Source: UPXZ01 sp047974405 (GTDB taxonomy: Bacteria; Bacteroidota; Bacteroidia; Bacteroidales; Paludibacteraceae). From it: a stretch of 64,000 bases of DNA. The DNA is taken from assembly GCA_047974405.1 (NCBI GenBank), contig JBKECI010000063.1:7638-71637 (forward strand), in the 5' to 3' direction. Below the pieces are notes generated by a model that worked only from the letters and a program-made list of their open reading frames with translations, was not told the DNA's origin and did not search any database. Each line of letters starts with the position of its first letter. Positions within the stretch are counted from its first letter, which is position 1. Shown here piece by piece: positions 18,262-28,208 of the stretch. The position numbers and the translations under genes are program-made.

Positions 18262-19284
18262 ATGGCTAAATCGATACCGAAACATACATTTCAAGAGATA
18301 ATGACAGATTTGCGGCAAAAATCGTACAGCCCTGTTTATTTTTTGATGGGAGAAGAGCCCTATTACATAGACCAAATTTCGGATTATTTACAAAATAAAG
18401 TACTGAGTGATAGTGAAGTGGATTTTAATCTAACTGTTTTGTACGGAAGAGACGTAGATATAGCCACAGTGGTAAATACCGCCAAACGGTACCCTATGAT
18501 GTCTGAACATCAAGTGGTTGTAGTAAAAGAGGCACAGCAAATCAAAGATTGGGACAATCTGCCGTATTACCTGCAAAACCCTCTAAAATCTACTATTTTA
18601 TGCTTCTGTTATAAATACGGGAAACCGGATGGACGGAAAAAATGGGTGATGGAATTGAACAACAGGGCAGTTGTGTTTGAATCTAAAAAGCTGTATGACA
18701 ACCAAGTAGGAGTGTGGATAAGAAATTATCTGGCGGGAAAAGGCATCGGCATATCAGAAAAAGCAGAAATGATGCTTGCAGAGTTCTTGGGTACCGATTT
18801 ATCTAAAATAGTCAACGAATTGGATAAACTGTTACTCGTAAAACCTGCCGGGAGCCACGCTATAACTCCCGAAATGATAGAAAAAAATATCGGTATAAGC
18901 AAAGATTTCAACGTATTTGAGTTGCAAGACGCTCTTATTAACAAAGACGTATTGAAAGCTAACCGCATCATTCGTTATTTTGGTAAAAATACCAAAGAGA
19001 CACCTATCCAGATGGTGTTGCCCGCGCTCTTCTCTTTTTTTTCCAATCTGATGATTTATCACTACCTACCCGACAAGAGCTATAATACTGTTGCCTCGGA
19101 ACTAAAAATACATCCCAATTTTGCCCAAAAATACACCAAAGCAGCATCTGCTTTCAACGCTTGGAAAACAATGAATATCATTACCGACATTCGCGAGGCA
19201 GATGCTAAAAGCAAAGGAATAGGAAGTAATGCAATCGGAGAAGATGAACTGTATAAAGAGTTAATATTTAAAATTTTACACTAA
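18262..19284 (+). CDS. holA: DNA polymerase III subunit delta
   Basis: 340 aa, usual length. Seen: N-terminal YFLMGEEPYYIDQI, AAA-like core with AKRYPMMSEHQVVVVKEAQ, then EFLGTDLSKIVNELDKLLL and a C-terminal helical collar domain. HolA is the wrench of the clamp loader that opens the beta clamp. It is downstream of amn and upstream of a separately promoted small acidic gene. Confidence 0.9.
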   Translation: MAKSIPKHTFQEIMTDLRQKSYSPVYFLMGEEPYYIDQISDYLQNKVLSDSEVDFNLTVLYGRDVDIATVVNTAKRYPMMSEHQVVVVKEAQQIKDWDNLPYYLQNPLKSTILCFCYKYGKPDGRKKWVMELNNRAVVFESKKLYDNQVGVWIRNYLAGKGIGISEKAEMMLAEFLGTDLSKIVNELDKLLLVKPAGSHAITPEMIEKNIGISKDFNVFELQDALINKDVLKANRIIRYFGKNTKETPIQMVLPALFSFFSNLMIYHYLPDKSYNTVASELKIHPNFAQKYTKAASAFNAWKTMNIITDIREADAKSKGIGSNAIGEDELYKELIFKILH

Positions 19285-19339
19285 ATTGTTCCGGCTCCTT
19301 TACAGATAAAACCTTTATTTTAAAATTAGTGTAAAAAAT

Positions 19340-19370
19340 TTTCGATATTGAAATAAAAATTTTATCTTTG
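19340..19370 (+). promoter_or_regulatory. Bacteroidota-type promoter of the small acidic protein gene
   Basis: TTTC (19340-19343), a 19-nt spacer and TATCTTTG (19363-19370) match TTTG-N19-TAnnTTTG with one mismatch. The start codon is 45 nt downstream. Confidence 0.55.
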
Positions 19371-19414
19371 AAAATGAAAAAAAACAAATAATAATCACTA
19401 AAAATCAACAAATT

Positions 19415-19747
19415 ATGGCAAGCGAAAACGATGATTTGATAGAATATGACGATGACGAAGCGGTAGAATTTATCATCAATATTGTACCCGAAGAGTTTAA
19501 ATCGACAATAGATAAAGACACCGTAAACTATGTGTTGGATGTAGTCTATGAATTTTACGAAAAAAAAGGGTTGATAGAAGAAAACTCGGCAGAAGAAGCC
19601 AGTATTGACGAAGAAGAGATGTTGGAATACATAATGAAAGCCGTAAAAAAAGATAAAATGAAAATTGGTGAAGAAGAAACCAGGCTGATTTTGGAGGGTG
19701 AATACGAATACGGAAAGTCAATTGGAATTTACACGGAGGAAGACTGA
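19415..19747 (+). CDS. Small acidic protein of unknown function
   Basis: 110 aa, very rich in Asp and Glu (for example DDDEAVEF and EEASIDEEEMLEYI), soluble, with no signal peptide or membrane segment. It appears to hold two related helical halves, each with an EF/EY-type acidic helix pair. I do not recognise the family. Its own promoter and a strong terminator (19774-19813) make it a single-gene unit between holA and the acyltransferase gene. Confidence 0.7.
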   Translation: MASENDDLIEYDDDEAVEFIINIVPEEFKSTIDKDTVNYVLDVVYEFYEKKGLIEENSAEEASIDEEEMLEYIMKAVKKDKMKIGEEETRLILEGEYEYGKSIGIYTEED

Positions 19748-19773
19748 TTTTTAAATATATAAGATGTAAAAAG

Positions 19774-19813
19774 CATCCGGACATTGTAAAAAAGTAATGT
19801 CTGGATGTTTTTT
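19774..19813 (+). terminator. Intrinsic terminator after the small acidic gene
   Basis: CATCCGGACATT (19774-19785) pairs with AATGTCTGGATG (19796-19807), 12 bp with one G-U pair and a 10-nt loop, followed by six T (19808-19813). It ends 15 bp before the next gene starts. Confidence 0.85.
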
Positions 19814-19827
19814 CCGTATATAAAAGT

Positions 19828-20718
19828 ATGTATAATTTTGTTTACCATATACTTAAGTGCCTCTCTTACTTGCCTTTTGGGATACTTTATTTCTTTGCCG
19901 ATTTAATGTACTTTATCGTTTATTACATTGTTAGGTACAGATTGTCGGTTGTGAAAAATAACATCAAAAATTCTTTTCCGGAGAAAACGGAGAAAGAGAG
20001 ACAGCTTATTGTGAGAGGATTTTATCGTCATTTTTCAAACCTGCTGGTAGAGAGTTTGAAAATGATGAGTATGAGCGATAAAGAAATGTTGAGAAGAATG
20101 AATTATCTGAATTATGAACCGTTGATTGAGCATTACCAAGAGGGTAGAAGCGTAATTGTATATACCTCACATTTTGGAAACTGGGAGTGGCTTTCCTCAT
20201 TTTCATTGTTGCTTCCCAAAGATAAACCTGTATATCAGGTCTATAAAAAGTTGAGAGATGAAACAAGCAACAAAATAGCCTATATAATACGCAAACGCTT
20301 TGGAGCCGTAAATGTAGAGATGAAAGAGTTGCTCCGTAAAATGGTAGCGTTGAAGAAAACAAACAAACAAGGGGTATTTGGGATGATTTCGGACCAAAGC
20401 CCACGATACTCTTCAAACTTACACTTTGTGAAATTTCTTCATCAGGCCACTTCGGTGCTTACAGGCAGCGAACATCTCTCCAAAAAATTTGACTTACCGG
20501 CATATTTTGCCTCTATTCAAAGGGTTAAAAGAGGATACTATACCTGTACTTTTGAAAAAATAACCACTACTCCCCGTGAGATGGCAGAATATGAAATAAC
20601 CGAAATCTATATGAAAATGCTCGAGAGAGACATTCTTCGTCAGCCTCAATTTTGGCTTTGGTCTCATAAGAGATGGAGGCACAAATTGACTACTCAACAC
20701 ACCGATATAGAGTTATAA
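19828..20718 (+). CDS. LpxL/HtrB-like lipid A acyltransferase family protein
   Basis: 296 aa. Seen: an N-terminal hydrophobic anchor (ILYFFADLMYFIVYYIV), the acyltransferase motif HFGNWE (HX4E) in YTSHFGNWEW, SDQSPRYSS and a C-terminal WLWSHKRWRH. Family members transfer acyl chains from acyl-ACP to lipid A precursors at the inner membrane. A glycosyltransferase gene starts 23 bp after its stop, which suggests a two-gene unit for surface glycolipid synthesis. The exact acceptor is not known. Confidence 0.85.
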   Translation: MYNFVYHILKCLSYLPFGILYFFADLMYFIVYYIVRYRLSVVKNNIKNSFPEKTEKERQLIVRGFYRHFSNLLVESLKMMSMSDKEMLRRMNYLNYEPLIEHYQEGRSVIVYTSHFGNWEWLSSFSLLLPKDKPVYQVYKKLRDETSNKIAYIIRKRFGAVNVEMKELLRKMVALKKTNKQGVFGMISDQSPRYSSNLHFVKFLHQATSVLTGSEHLSKKFDLPAYFASIQRVKRGYYTCTFEKITTTPREMAEYEITEIYMKMLERDILRQPQFWLWSHKRWRHKLTTQHTDIEL

Positions 20719-20741
20719 AGAAAAAAACAGATACAAAATAT

Positions 20742-21788
20742 ATGTCGATATCAGTTGTAATATTAAACTGGAACGGGCGAGAATATCTAAAAAAATTTCT
20801 CCCCATTTTAAAAGAAAACATAAAAGATGTAGAGAATGTTGAAATTGTTGTTGCCGACAACGGTTCTAACGATGATTCGGTAAAACTGATGCAAGAAGAT
20901 TTTCCCGAATTACGAACCATTCTTTTTGAGAAAAATTACGGATTTGCCGAAGGGTACAATAAAGCGCTGGAAGAGATAAATAGCCAATATTATGTACTGC
21001 TCAACTCCGACGTAGAGGTTTCTCCTTGCTGGTTATCAACTCTTTATAAATATATGGAGGAGAATGTTAATGTCTCTGCCTGTCAGCCCAAAATACTTTC
21101 GTATTACCAGCGAGATACTTTTGAATATGCGGGAGCCGCCGGAGGTTTTTTGGATAAATATGGTTACCCTTTTTGTCGTGGACGAATTTTTGAAACTATT
21201 GAAAAAGACGAAGGACAATACGATGAGGTGGCAGATATATTTTGGGCAACCGGGGCATGTTTGTTCATTCGTTCTGAAGATTTTTGGGAAGTTGGTGGAT
21301 TTGACGAAGACTTTTTTGCTCATCAAGAGGAAATAGATCTATGCTGGCGGCTAAAAAGTCGTGGAAAGAGGATAACCTGCGTGCCACAAAGTGTTGTATA
21401 TCACATTGGTGGGGGAACATTAAAGGTCGAAAATCCATATAAAACCTATCTTAACTTTAGAAATAATTTACTGTTGTTGTACAAAAATCTACCACACAAG
21501 TCGTTGAAAAAAACATTTGATATTCGTTTCTATTTAGACAATTTGGCTGCTTTCCATTTGTTGCTACAAGGCAAACTGCAAAATGCGAAAGCCATTTCTG
21601 ATGCACGAACAGATTTTAGAAAAATGATGCCCAAATTTGGAGCAAAACGAGACGAGAATATATTGAAGTCAGTCACTTCTATCGATAGAGAATTGGTACA
21701 AACGAGTATAATTTTTGAATATTATATTAAGAATCATAAAAAATTCAGCGAAATAGACCCAAAATTGACAACAAAGGATGAGAATTAG
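20742..21788 (+). CDS. GT2-family glycosyltransferase
   Basis: 348 aa from the ATG at 20742; the frame opens at 20673 inside the previous gene, but the later start gives the standard GT2 opening SISVVILNWNGREYL. Seen: the GT-A fold elements ADNGSNDDS, LLNSDVEVS (the metal-binding DxD-like site), FWATGACLFIRS and GGFDEDFFAHQEEIDLCWRLK. Similar enzymes (rhamnosyltransferase-like) build surface polysaccharides from nucleotide sugars. Its stop codon lies within the arm of an intrinsic terminator. Confidence 0.87.
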   Translation: MSISVVILNWNGREYLKKFLPILKENIKDVENVEIVVADNGSNDDSVKLMQEDFPELRTILFEKNYGFAEGYNKALEEINSQYYVLLNSDVEVSPCWLSTLYKYMEENVNVSACQPKILSYYQRDTFEYAGAAGGFLDKYGYPFCRGRIFETIEKDEGQYDEVADIFWATGACLFIRSEDFWEVGGFDEDFFAHQEEIDLCWRLKSRGKRITCVPQSVVYHIGGGTLKVENPYKTYLNFRNNLLLLYKNLPHKSLKKTFDIRFYLDNLAAFHLLLQGKLQNAKAISDARTDFRKMMPKFGAKRDENILKSVTSIDRELVQTSIIFEYYIKNHKKFSEIDPKLTTKDEN

Positions 21789-21810
21789 CCAAAATTCTCA
21801 TCCTTTTCTT
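21773..21810 (+). terminator. Intrinsic terminator overlapping the GT2 stop codon
   Basis: AAAGGATGAGAATT (21773-21786) pairs perfectly with 21793-21806 (14 bp, 6-nt loop), followed by a T-rich tail. The GT2 stop codon (21786-21788) is in the hairpin. Confidence 0.8.
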
Positions 21811-21954
21811 TTACTATCTGATTTTTTTTGTTGTTACACAAATATTATATGGGCTGAAAATCCACAATATTTAAATTAGAATAAACCATTATATTCAAAG
21901 AAATACGAAAGATATATATCGGTATTGTAAAGAAATCTGATATTATTATTTTTC

Positions 21955-24252
21955 TTATTTGATTCTTTCAACATTTCCTTGTGTAATTTGTTCTTCTACG
22001 ATGGCGTCGATGACGGCAATTGCCACCATATTAACAATATTTCGTACAGAACTCTCTACATCAAGGATATGCACCGGCTTGTTCAGTCCCATCTGCATAG
22101 GTCCAATGGTCTCGGCTACCCCCATTTCGAGCATCATCTTTTGTACCATATTAGCAGAGTTGAGATTGGGAAAAATGAGTGTGTTTACATTTTTTCCATA
22201 AAGTTTTGAGAAAGGAAATTTTTTGTCTCTCAACTCTCGATTGAGCGCAAAATTGACCTGAATTTCTCCATCAACCACCATATCGGGATATTTTTGATGG
22301 AGATATTCTACTACAGAATGTATGGCTGCGGGACTGCCAACTTTGTCCGAACCAAAATTGGAATATGAAAGCAGCGCCATTACGGGATCATGAGCAAAAA
22401 ACTGGACGGTATCGTATGTCAATTTTGCCACATCTGCTATGATTTCTGGCGACGGATGGCGGTTAAAAAGTGTATCTGCCAAGAAAAAAGTTCCTTTTTG
22501 TGTGTTCATAATGTGCATAGCGGCAATCGTATTCAACCCTTTTCGTGGTCCTATCACCGTTTTTGCGGCTTGAACGGCATCTTCGTATTTGGTAATGACT
22601 CCGGTTATAAGTGCGTCGGCATCGCCGGTTTCTACCATCATCATCCCAAAATAGTTTCGTTCATACATTTTTTCGTATGCCTCGTCAAAGGTCATTCCGT
22701 CCCTTTTCCGTTTTTCTGAAAGAAGTTTTGCATAGCGTATTCGGCGTTGTTCTTCTCTGTCGTGCCTAAGATTTACGATTTCGATTCCTGTCAGATCAAT
22801 ACCGTTTTCGGCTGCTACATTGGCAATTTTCTCCTCATTACCCAGCAATATGGGAAAACAAATGTCGTCTGAAAGCGCTGCTTCGGCCGCTTTGAGCATA
22901 TTGATATGATTTGACTCCGAAAATACCACTTTTTTGGGATTTTCTCTTGCTTTATCGTAAATGCGGCGCAGCATTCGATTGTCATATCCCATCAAGTCTC
23001 TCAAATGGCTCTCGTAATCTTCCCAGTTTTCAATATTTTTTCGTGCTACCCCCGACTCCATTGCAGCTTTGGCTACCGCCGGAGCTACCGAAGTTAGTAG
23101 TCTGGGATCGAGTGGCTTGGGTACTATATATTCTTTCCCAAAAGATATTTTTTTCAAATTATATGCTGCATTTACAACATCGGGTACCACTTTTTTTGTT
23201 AATTGGGCAATGGCTCGAACGGCTGCCACCTTCATTTCTTCGTTGATACAGGTCGCTCGTACATCTAAAGCGCCACGGAATATATAAGGAAATCCGAGTA
23301 CGTTATTTATTTGGTTGGGATGGTCGGAACGCCCTGTGGCAAATATTATATCGGTACGTGCTGCCATTGCTTTTTCGTAAGATATTTCGGGATTGGGATT
23401 GGCCAGGGCAAAAACAATCGGATTATTATTCATACTTTTTACCATTGCGGGGGTAAGCACATCTGCTACCGAGAGTCCGACAAAAACATCGCTATTGACT
23501 AGCGCCTGCTCCAATGTTGTGATATCTCTATCGGTTGCAAAAGGCTTTTTGCGCTCGTTCAAGTCGGTTCGCTTTTTATTGATAACCCCTTTAGAGTCTG
23601 CCATTACAATATTTTCTAACTTTGCACCAAGTAGTATATAAAGACGTGTACAGGAATTGGCTGCGGCTCCAGCACCGTTTACTACTATTTTGACATCTTC
23701 TATTTTTTTTTCGATGATTTCCAATGCGTTCAAAAGTCCGGCTGCCGATATAATGGCTGTTCCGTGTTGGTCATCGTGCATAATGGGAATGTCCAGTTCG
23801 TTTTTCAACTTTTCTTCTATTTCAAAACATTCCGGAGCTTTGATATCTTCCAAATTGATACCACCAAATGTAGGGGAAATGGCTTTGACCACTTCAACAA
23901 ATTTTGCGGGATCATTTTCGTTGATTTCAATATCAAACACATCTATCCCTGCAAATATCTTGAAAAGCAACCCTTTGCCTTCCATCACAGGCTTGCCTGC
24001 CACGGCACCAATATTACCTAAACCGAGTACGGCTGTGCCATTGGATATTACAGCTACCAAATTGCCTTTAGACGTGTATTCGTATGCTTTTGAGGCATCC
24101 TTTTCTATTTCCAAACACGGTTCGGCAACTCCCGGAGAGTATGCAAGTGATAGGTCTCTTTGCGAACTTGTTGGTTTGGTAGGGATAACTTCAATTTTTC
24201 CCGGCTTACCTTCCGAGTGATAATGCAAAGCGTCTTCTTTTGTCAGTTTCAT
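21955..24252 (-). CDS. maeB: NADP-dependent malic enzyme with phosphotransacetylase-like domain
   Basis: 765 aa, the length of the two-domain MaeB type. Seen: malic domain (YSPGVAEPCLEI, GTAVLGLGNIGA), NAD(P) domain (VVNGAGAAANSC, FALANPNPEIS) and, from about residue 430, a PTA_PTB-like region (KKVVFSESNHINML, MMMVETGDADALITG). The enzyme decarboxylates malate to pyruvate with reduction of NADP; the tail is usually not catalytic and has been linked to allosteric control by acetyl-CoA. It is a single-gene unit with its own promoter. Confidence 0.92.
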   Translation of the reverse strand: MKLTKEDALHYHSEGKPGKIEVIPTKPTSSQRDLSLAYSPGVAEPCLEIEKDASKAYEYTSKGNLVAVISNGTAVLGLGNIGAVAGKPVMEGKGLLFKIFAGIDVFDIEINENDPAKFVEVVKAISPTFGGINLEDIKAPECFEIEEKLKNELDIPIMHDDQHGTAIISAAGLLNALEIIEKKIEDVKIVVNGAGAAANSCTRLYILLGAKLENIVMADSKGVINKKRTDLNERKKPFATDRDITTLEQALVNSDVFVGLSVADVLTPAMVKSMNNNPIVFALANPNPEISYEKAMAARTDIIFATGRSDHPNQINNVLGFPYIFRGALDVRATCINEEMKVAAVRAIAQLTKKVVPDVVNAAYNLKKISFGKEYIVPKPLDPRLLTSVAPAVAKAAMESGVARKNIENWEDYESHLRDLMGYDNRMLRRIYDKARENPKKVVFSESNHINMLKAAEAALSDDICFPILLGNEEKIANVAAENGIDLTGIEIVNLRHDREEQRRIRYAKLLSEKRKRDGMTFDEAYEKMYERNYFGMMMVETGDADALITGVITKYEDAVQAAKTVIGPRKGLNTIAAMHIMNTQKGTFFLADTLFNRHPSPEIIADVAKLTYDTVQFFAHDPVMALLSYSNFGSDKVGSPAAIHSVVEYLHQKYPDMVVDGEIQVNFALNRELRDKKFPFSKLYGKNVNTLIFPNLNSANMVQKMMLEMGVAETIGPMQMGLNKPVHILDVESSVRNIVNMVAIAVIDAIVEEQITQGNVERIK

Positions 24253-24306
24253 ATGGTTTTGTTTATGTTTTTTGCTTTTTGTGTGATTTTTCTTTTAAAA
24301 ACATCA

Positions 24307-24340
24307 CAAAATTAGCAAATTTTATTTTAACTGTAACAAA
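24307..24340 (-). promoter_or_regulatory. Promoter of maeB
   Basis: On the minus strand TTTG (24340-24337), a 22-nt spacer and TAATTTTG (24314-24307). Both boxes fit the Bacteroidota consensus; the spacer is one longer than usual. Leader about 50 nt. Confidence 0.5.
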
Positions 24341-24420
24341 TAGCAAGTAATTTTTGAAAAATAGAAAATAGTATTTGGGAGGATATGCTATGGTTTGTTG
24401 TTAAAGTTGTGTTTGATTTT

Positions 24421-27400
24421 TCAAATGATTTCTACTTCGCCAATTTCTACGTATATCAAAAACATTTCTGGACTATACTCCATCTGACGTAAAACGTTGC
24501 CGTATTGGCATATTTGATGCCGATAAGCCTCTCGTTTTTTGTTTCCGAATTTATATTCGGATACTATCGCTTTTTTCCCAACAATTACAACTCTGTCTGG
24601 ACGATAACTTTTGCCCGTAGGGAGTAATATGGTGGTTTCGTTCCATATTTTGCCTTTTGTAAAAAACCATTGATCTATATGCGGCAGTTTCCAAAAGCGT
24701 TGCATAGTTTGCCTTATTGTATCACTCTCCCTGTGAGTAATTTTTCCGGAATGTATCAACTCTAAAATCAAATTATCTTCATCTTCGGGCTTAGAAAGTT
24801 TTTGTAGAAAGTTATGCATAATTGTTCCAAAGTTCAACAGATTTTCGCTGAAATTTATATTGTCTTTCCAAGTGTCTTGATGGGGCGATTTTATTTTGAG
24901 TCTCCCTTCTGTGTAGAAAATTGGATAATTTCTCAACAGTACCGATTTTTCTTCTTTTTTACGTGTGGGTACTTGTGCTATTGTATCTTTTCCTAATTTA
25001 AACAGGAGATTATTATTCCGAATTTCTTCTTCTTGCTGCTCTTCATTCATTCTTTTTAGTAAAACAAATTTTTGTAAAAGGTCTGACAAGGTTTGTATCT
25101 TTTCCAACTCTGTTTTTTTGCTTTTCACATCGGATGTTTTGCGGTAAGGGGTAAAGCAGATTAATTCGTTGCGCGCACGCGTAAAAGCGACATAGGCAAT
25201 ATTCAAATTGTCCACGTATTGATATAAAAGTTCTTCGTAATATTGCTTGGCAAAGACAGACGCTCCCAACTTTGAAGAAAAATTGATAGGAATAAGGGAC
25301 AATTCGTCAAATGGGGCTTCGTTGGTTTCTAACCACATCAAACTCTTGTTTTTTGCAGCTGTGAGTTCCCATTCGCAAAAAGGTATTATGACCACCTTGA
25401 AGTCAAGACCTTTTGATTTGTGTACAGTCATTACGCGGAGAGCATCTTGGTTTTCGGGAGTGGCTATGGTTTGGTGTATCCCTTTCCTGTTCCACCATAT
25501 CAAAAATGAGTTTATATCGGCATTACGATTGCTTACAAACTTGAACACCGCATCTTGAAACGATTGTAAAAATACTGTTTCGCCATACCATTCATTTAAT
25601 CTAAAAATATCGATAATGCTTTCGGTCAATTCGTATAACGATGTGTAATTCAAATTTTGCAGCAAGGCATTCTCTTCATCGGTAAATAGCAACGAAACTT
25701 TTTGCCGCGAAAATATGCTATCTTCTGTATTATAGTTTATTGATTCTTGTTCCGTTTTTTTCAATTTTCCTCTCGAATATTCATAATTCATAATGGTCTG
25801 TTGAATCTTGTCTCGGGGGTTTCTGATAATGTTTAATAGGGCAATTATAAACTTTATCGAAGACGATGCGCTCATTAAAATTCCCTCGTTACCTATTACA
25901 TTGTACGATATGTCTTTTCTTGCATCAGCAGTATTTTTGTACTGAAGCAAATAGTTTATCAGTTCGATGGCTTCTTTGTTTTTTCTTACCAAAAGAGCAA
26001 TGTCCGACAGCTTGTAGCCTCTATCGATTAAGCTTTCCACCTGATTGGGTATTCGCTTTAATGCTGCTTGTTTCCAACTTTCGCCGTCTTCGTCTTGTTT
26101 CAAAAATTCTACTTTCACGTGTCCTTCGGCCGCTCTGCACGAGGTTTGCTGATGTACATCTTGGTAGGCCGTTGCAATTTTGTAGGTCATACTTTCGAGT
26201 TCAGGATAAACCGGAAACATCGATTCAATGTCTTCGTTTAACTTGAGTTGCAGCAGTTTGGAGGCATCTTTAAAAAAAGAGTTGTTAAACTCCACTATAT
26301 TTTTGTCGCTGCGCCAATTGACTTGCAATGTTTCGATGTTTACCTGCTCTTTCTCAAAATCGGATTCCACTTCTTCTTGCAGCAGTTTCCAATCTGAATT
26401 TCTCCACCGGTAAATGCTTTGTTTTACATCTCCTACTATCAGATTTATTTTTCCGTTATCCACACTCTCTTTTATTAATGGTTTGAAGTTTTTCCATTGT
26501 AAAAAGGAGGTGTCCTGAAATTCGTCGATCATAAAATGATCTACATTAATCCCTGTTTTCTCATATACAAACGGAGTATCGCTTTCTTCTATAATTCTGT
26601 TTAGTAGCATGTTGGTATCCGATATCAACATCGTGTTTTGCTCTGTCGAAAGCTGTTTGATGTACATTGCCAAGTCTGAAAGCACACCGAGTGTATTTAA
26701 ATGTTTGAGTATCAAATCTGCCGTATTATAGTGGATAGCATCTGCTGAGAGTAGTGTCATTATGTTTTTCAGAGTATCTCCCAGCCCGTTGGCATAGGCT
26801 GTATCGATGGTGTCTTTTATATGTTGCGGCTTGTTGTTTGCGTAGCAGCAGGAAGATTCTTGAGCATATTTTTGAAATGTAGCAGAAACATCAAAACTGC
26901 CTGTTTTCAGATTTTCGAGTGTTTTGTGCATAACCGCTCTCGAAAAATCTTCAGGATTCAATTCATAACGATTCAAAATGTTCAATGCTTTTTGCGATTC
27001 TATTTCCACATTTTTTTCGAAATCTCTCTTTATTTTCTTTATTTTGGAGATGTATGCTGCTAAAAATATTTTGTCGTGCAGTTTTTTATTAGTCTCTTCG
27101 GCTTTGTACTGATAGTTTTCTTTAAATATTTCTTTTCCAAGATTGGATATATTGGTACGTATGTTCCAGTTTTCAGATTGCTCTACTTTTTCTTCGGCAA
27201 AAGTTGTCAGCCATTGTAGGAGGCGGCTGTTTTCCGTTTTGCTTAAATCTTGAAAAAGGGTGTCTATCGCATTTTCAAGCATCTCTTCCGAGTCCAGTTC
27301 TAAGTTGTAGCTGCCGTTTATCCCTATTTCGCGAGCAAAGCTACGCAATACTTGCTGAAAAAAAGTATCGATAGTGCTGATGGAAAAAGCGGAATAATCG

Positions 27401-27693
27401 TGCAAAATATGGATGAGGAGTTTTTTGGATCGCTCGTTTATTTGTTTTTCGTCTAAGTGGTATGCCAACATTAATCCCTGTCGAAAATCGGATGGAGCTC
27501 CCGAAGAGAGCGCGAATAATTCTGCCAAGATTCTATGTTTCATCTCGTCGGTAGCCTTGTTGGTAAAAGTTACCGCAAGTATGCGCCGATGTACTTTTTC
27601 GCCGGGATACAGCGAAAAAAGCAAATGTATATAATCTTGCGTAAGTCTGAATGTTTTTCCGGAACCTGCGGAAGCGCGATAAATATTTAGCAT
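24421..27693 (-). CDS. addA: AddA/RecB-like helicase-nuclease
   Basis: 1090 aa. Seen: Walker A ASAGSGKTF at residues 8-16, FTNKATDEMKHR, Walker B MIDEFQDTSFLQW, GDVKQSIYRWRNSDW, TVHKSKGLDFKVVIIP, FTRARNEL, and a C-terminal RecB-type nuclease with Asp1033 (YRPDRV), Glu1046 and Lys1048 (SEYKFG). With AddB it resects double-strand ends for RecA loading. The partner AddB-like gene lies 26 kb away at 53860 on the other strand, not adjacent. It has its own promoter. Confidence 0.87.
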   Translation of the reverse strand: MLNIYRASAGSGKTFRLTQDYIHLLFSLYPGEKVHRRILAVTFTNKATDEMKHRILAELFALSSGAPSDFRQGLMLAYHLDEKQINERSKKLLIHILHDYSAFSISTIDTFFQQVLRSFAREIGINGSYNLELDSEEMLENAIDTLFQDLSKTENSRLLQWLTTFAEEKVEQSENWNIRTNISNLGKEIFKENYQYKAEETNKKLHDKIFLAAYISKIKKIKRDFEKNVEIESQKALNILNRYELNPEDFSRAVMHKTLENLKTGSFDVSATFQKYAQESSCCYANNKPQHIKDTIDTAYANGLGDTLKNIMTLLSADAIHYNTADLILKHLNTLGVLSDLAMYIKQLSTEQNTMLISDTNMLLNRIIEESDTPFVYEKTGINVDHFMIDEFQDTSFLQWKNFKPLIKESVDNGKINLIVGDVKQSIYRWRNSDWKLLQEEVESDFEKEQVNIETLQVNWRSDKNIVEFNNSFFKDASKLLQLKLNEDIESMFPVYPELESMTYKIATAYQDVHQQTSCRAAEGHVKVEFLKQDEDGESWKQAALKRIPNQVESLIDRGYKLSDIALLVRKNKEAIELINYLLQYKNTADARKDISYNVIGNEGILMSASSSIKFIIALLNIIRNPRDKIQQTIMNYEYSRGKLKKTEQESINYNTEDSIFSRQKVSLLFTDEENALLQNLNYTSLYELTESIIDIFRLNEWYGETVFLQSFQDAVFKFVSNRNADINSFLIWWNRKGIHQTIATPENQDALRVMTVHKSKGLDFKVVIIPFCEWELTAAKNKSLMWLETNEAPFDELSLIPINFSSKLGASVFAKQYYEELLYQYVDNLNIAYVAFTRARNELICFTPYRKTSDVKSKKTELEKIQTLSDLLQKFVLLKRMNEEQQEEEIRNNNLLFKLGKDTIAQVPTRKKEEKSVLLRNYPIFYTEGRLKIKSPHQDTWKDNINFSENLLNFGTIMHNFLQKLSKPEDEDNLILELIHSGKITHRESDTIRQTMQRFWKLPHIDQWFFTKGKIWNETTILLPTGKSYRPDRVVIVGKKAIVSEYKFGNKKREAYRHQICQYGNVLRQMEYSPEMFLIYVEIGEVEII

Positions 27694-27755
27694 ATTATCT
27701 GTTTTTTTTCAATCCCTCAAAAGGATAAACCGTATATCATTTATATCGTAATTTG

Positions 27756-27788
27756 CAAAAATAAGCATTTATTTTGTCGGCACGCAAA
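27756..27788 (-). promoter_or_regulatory. Promoter of addA
   Basis: On the minus strand TTTG (27788-27785), a 21-nt spacer and TATTTTTG (27763-27756), a full match to the Bacteroidota consensus TTTG-N19-21-TAnnTTTG. The transcript would start near 27749, about 55 nt before the addA start. Confidence 0.65.
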
Positions 27789-27937
27789 TAAGAGTGAGAA
27801 AATTTAATGCCATACGAGTTGGGATATTCTTTTCTAAGAATGAAAGAATAGACATTATACAGATTGGTTTGTTATGATTCTTATTATCAGTAAAATAGTA
27901 TAGTTTTTCTTGTCTCTTTTTTGGAAGATAGATTATG

Positions 27938-28013
27938 TCAATCCCCTTGCTACCTTCGCTAAGGGGGAATTTCTCAAGTCCCCTTTGGCGAAGGGGGATT
28001 TAGGGGAATTGAA
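27938..28013. repeat. Imperfect inverted repeat pair, possible mobile palindromic element
   Basis: Two C-run/G-run units, CTTCGCTAAGGGGGA and its near-complement TCCCCTTTGGCGAAGGGG, lie head to head, flanked by TCAAT-CCCCT and AGGGGAATTGA. The whole stretch can fold into one long imperfect hairpin. Its base composition (CCCC/GGGG blocks) differs sharply from the AT-rich surroundings, which suggests a small inserted element of REP or MITE type. No transposase is nearby. Confidence 0.55.
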
Positions 28014-28208
28014 ATTTGTAACTTTCATTTTCAGTTTTCCATAGGAAAAATATGTGTCGATTTAGATTTTTGAGAAACAGGCATATATCATTCTATTTAT
28101 ATAATCTCTAATATATGAATGAAAAAATGTTAAAAAAACAAACAAATTTACATAATGCCCGTTACATAAAATATAACTATTTATGCAAAATAATAAAAAT
28201 TTGAATCT

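Larger units (their letters stand above)
27694..28208. other. 515-bp intergenic region between addA and lipoprotein gene
   Basis: This gap separates two divergent genes. It holds the addA promoter (27756-27788) and an imperfect repeat pair (27938-28013), annotated separately. I see no ORF, tRNA or recognised ncRNA in it. A TAnnTTTG box for the lipoprotein gene is not evident. Confidence 0.5.

Noticed and set aside
23657..24220. 187-codon open frame on the plus strand
   Set aside because: It is entirely antisense to maeB, a well supported gene; composition is that of a shadow frame.
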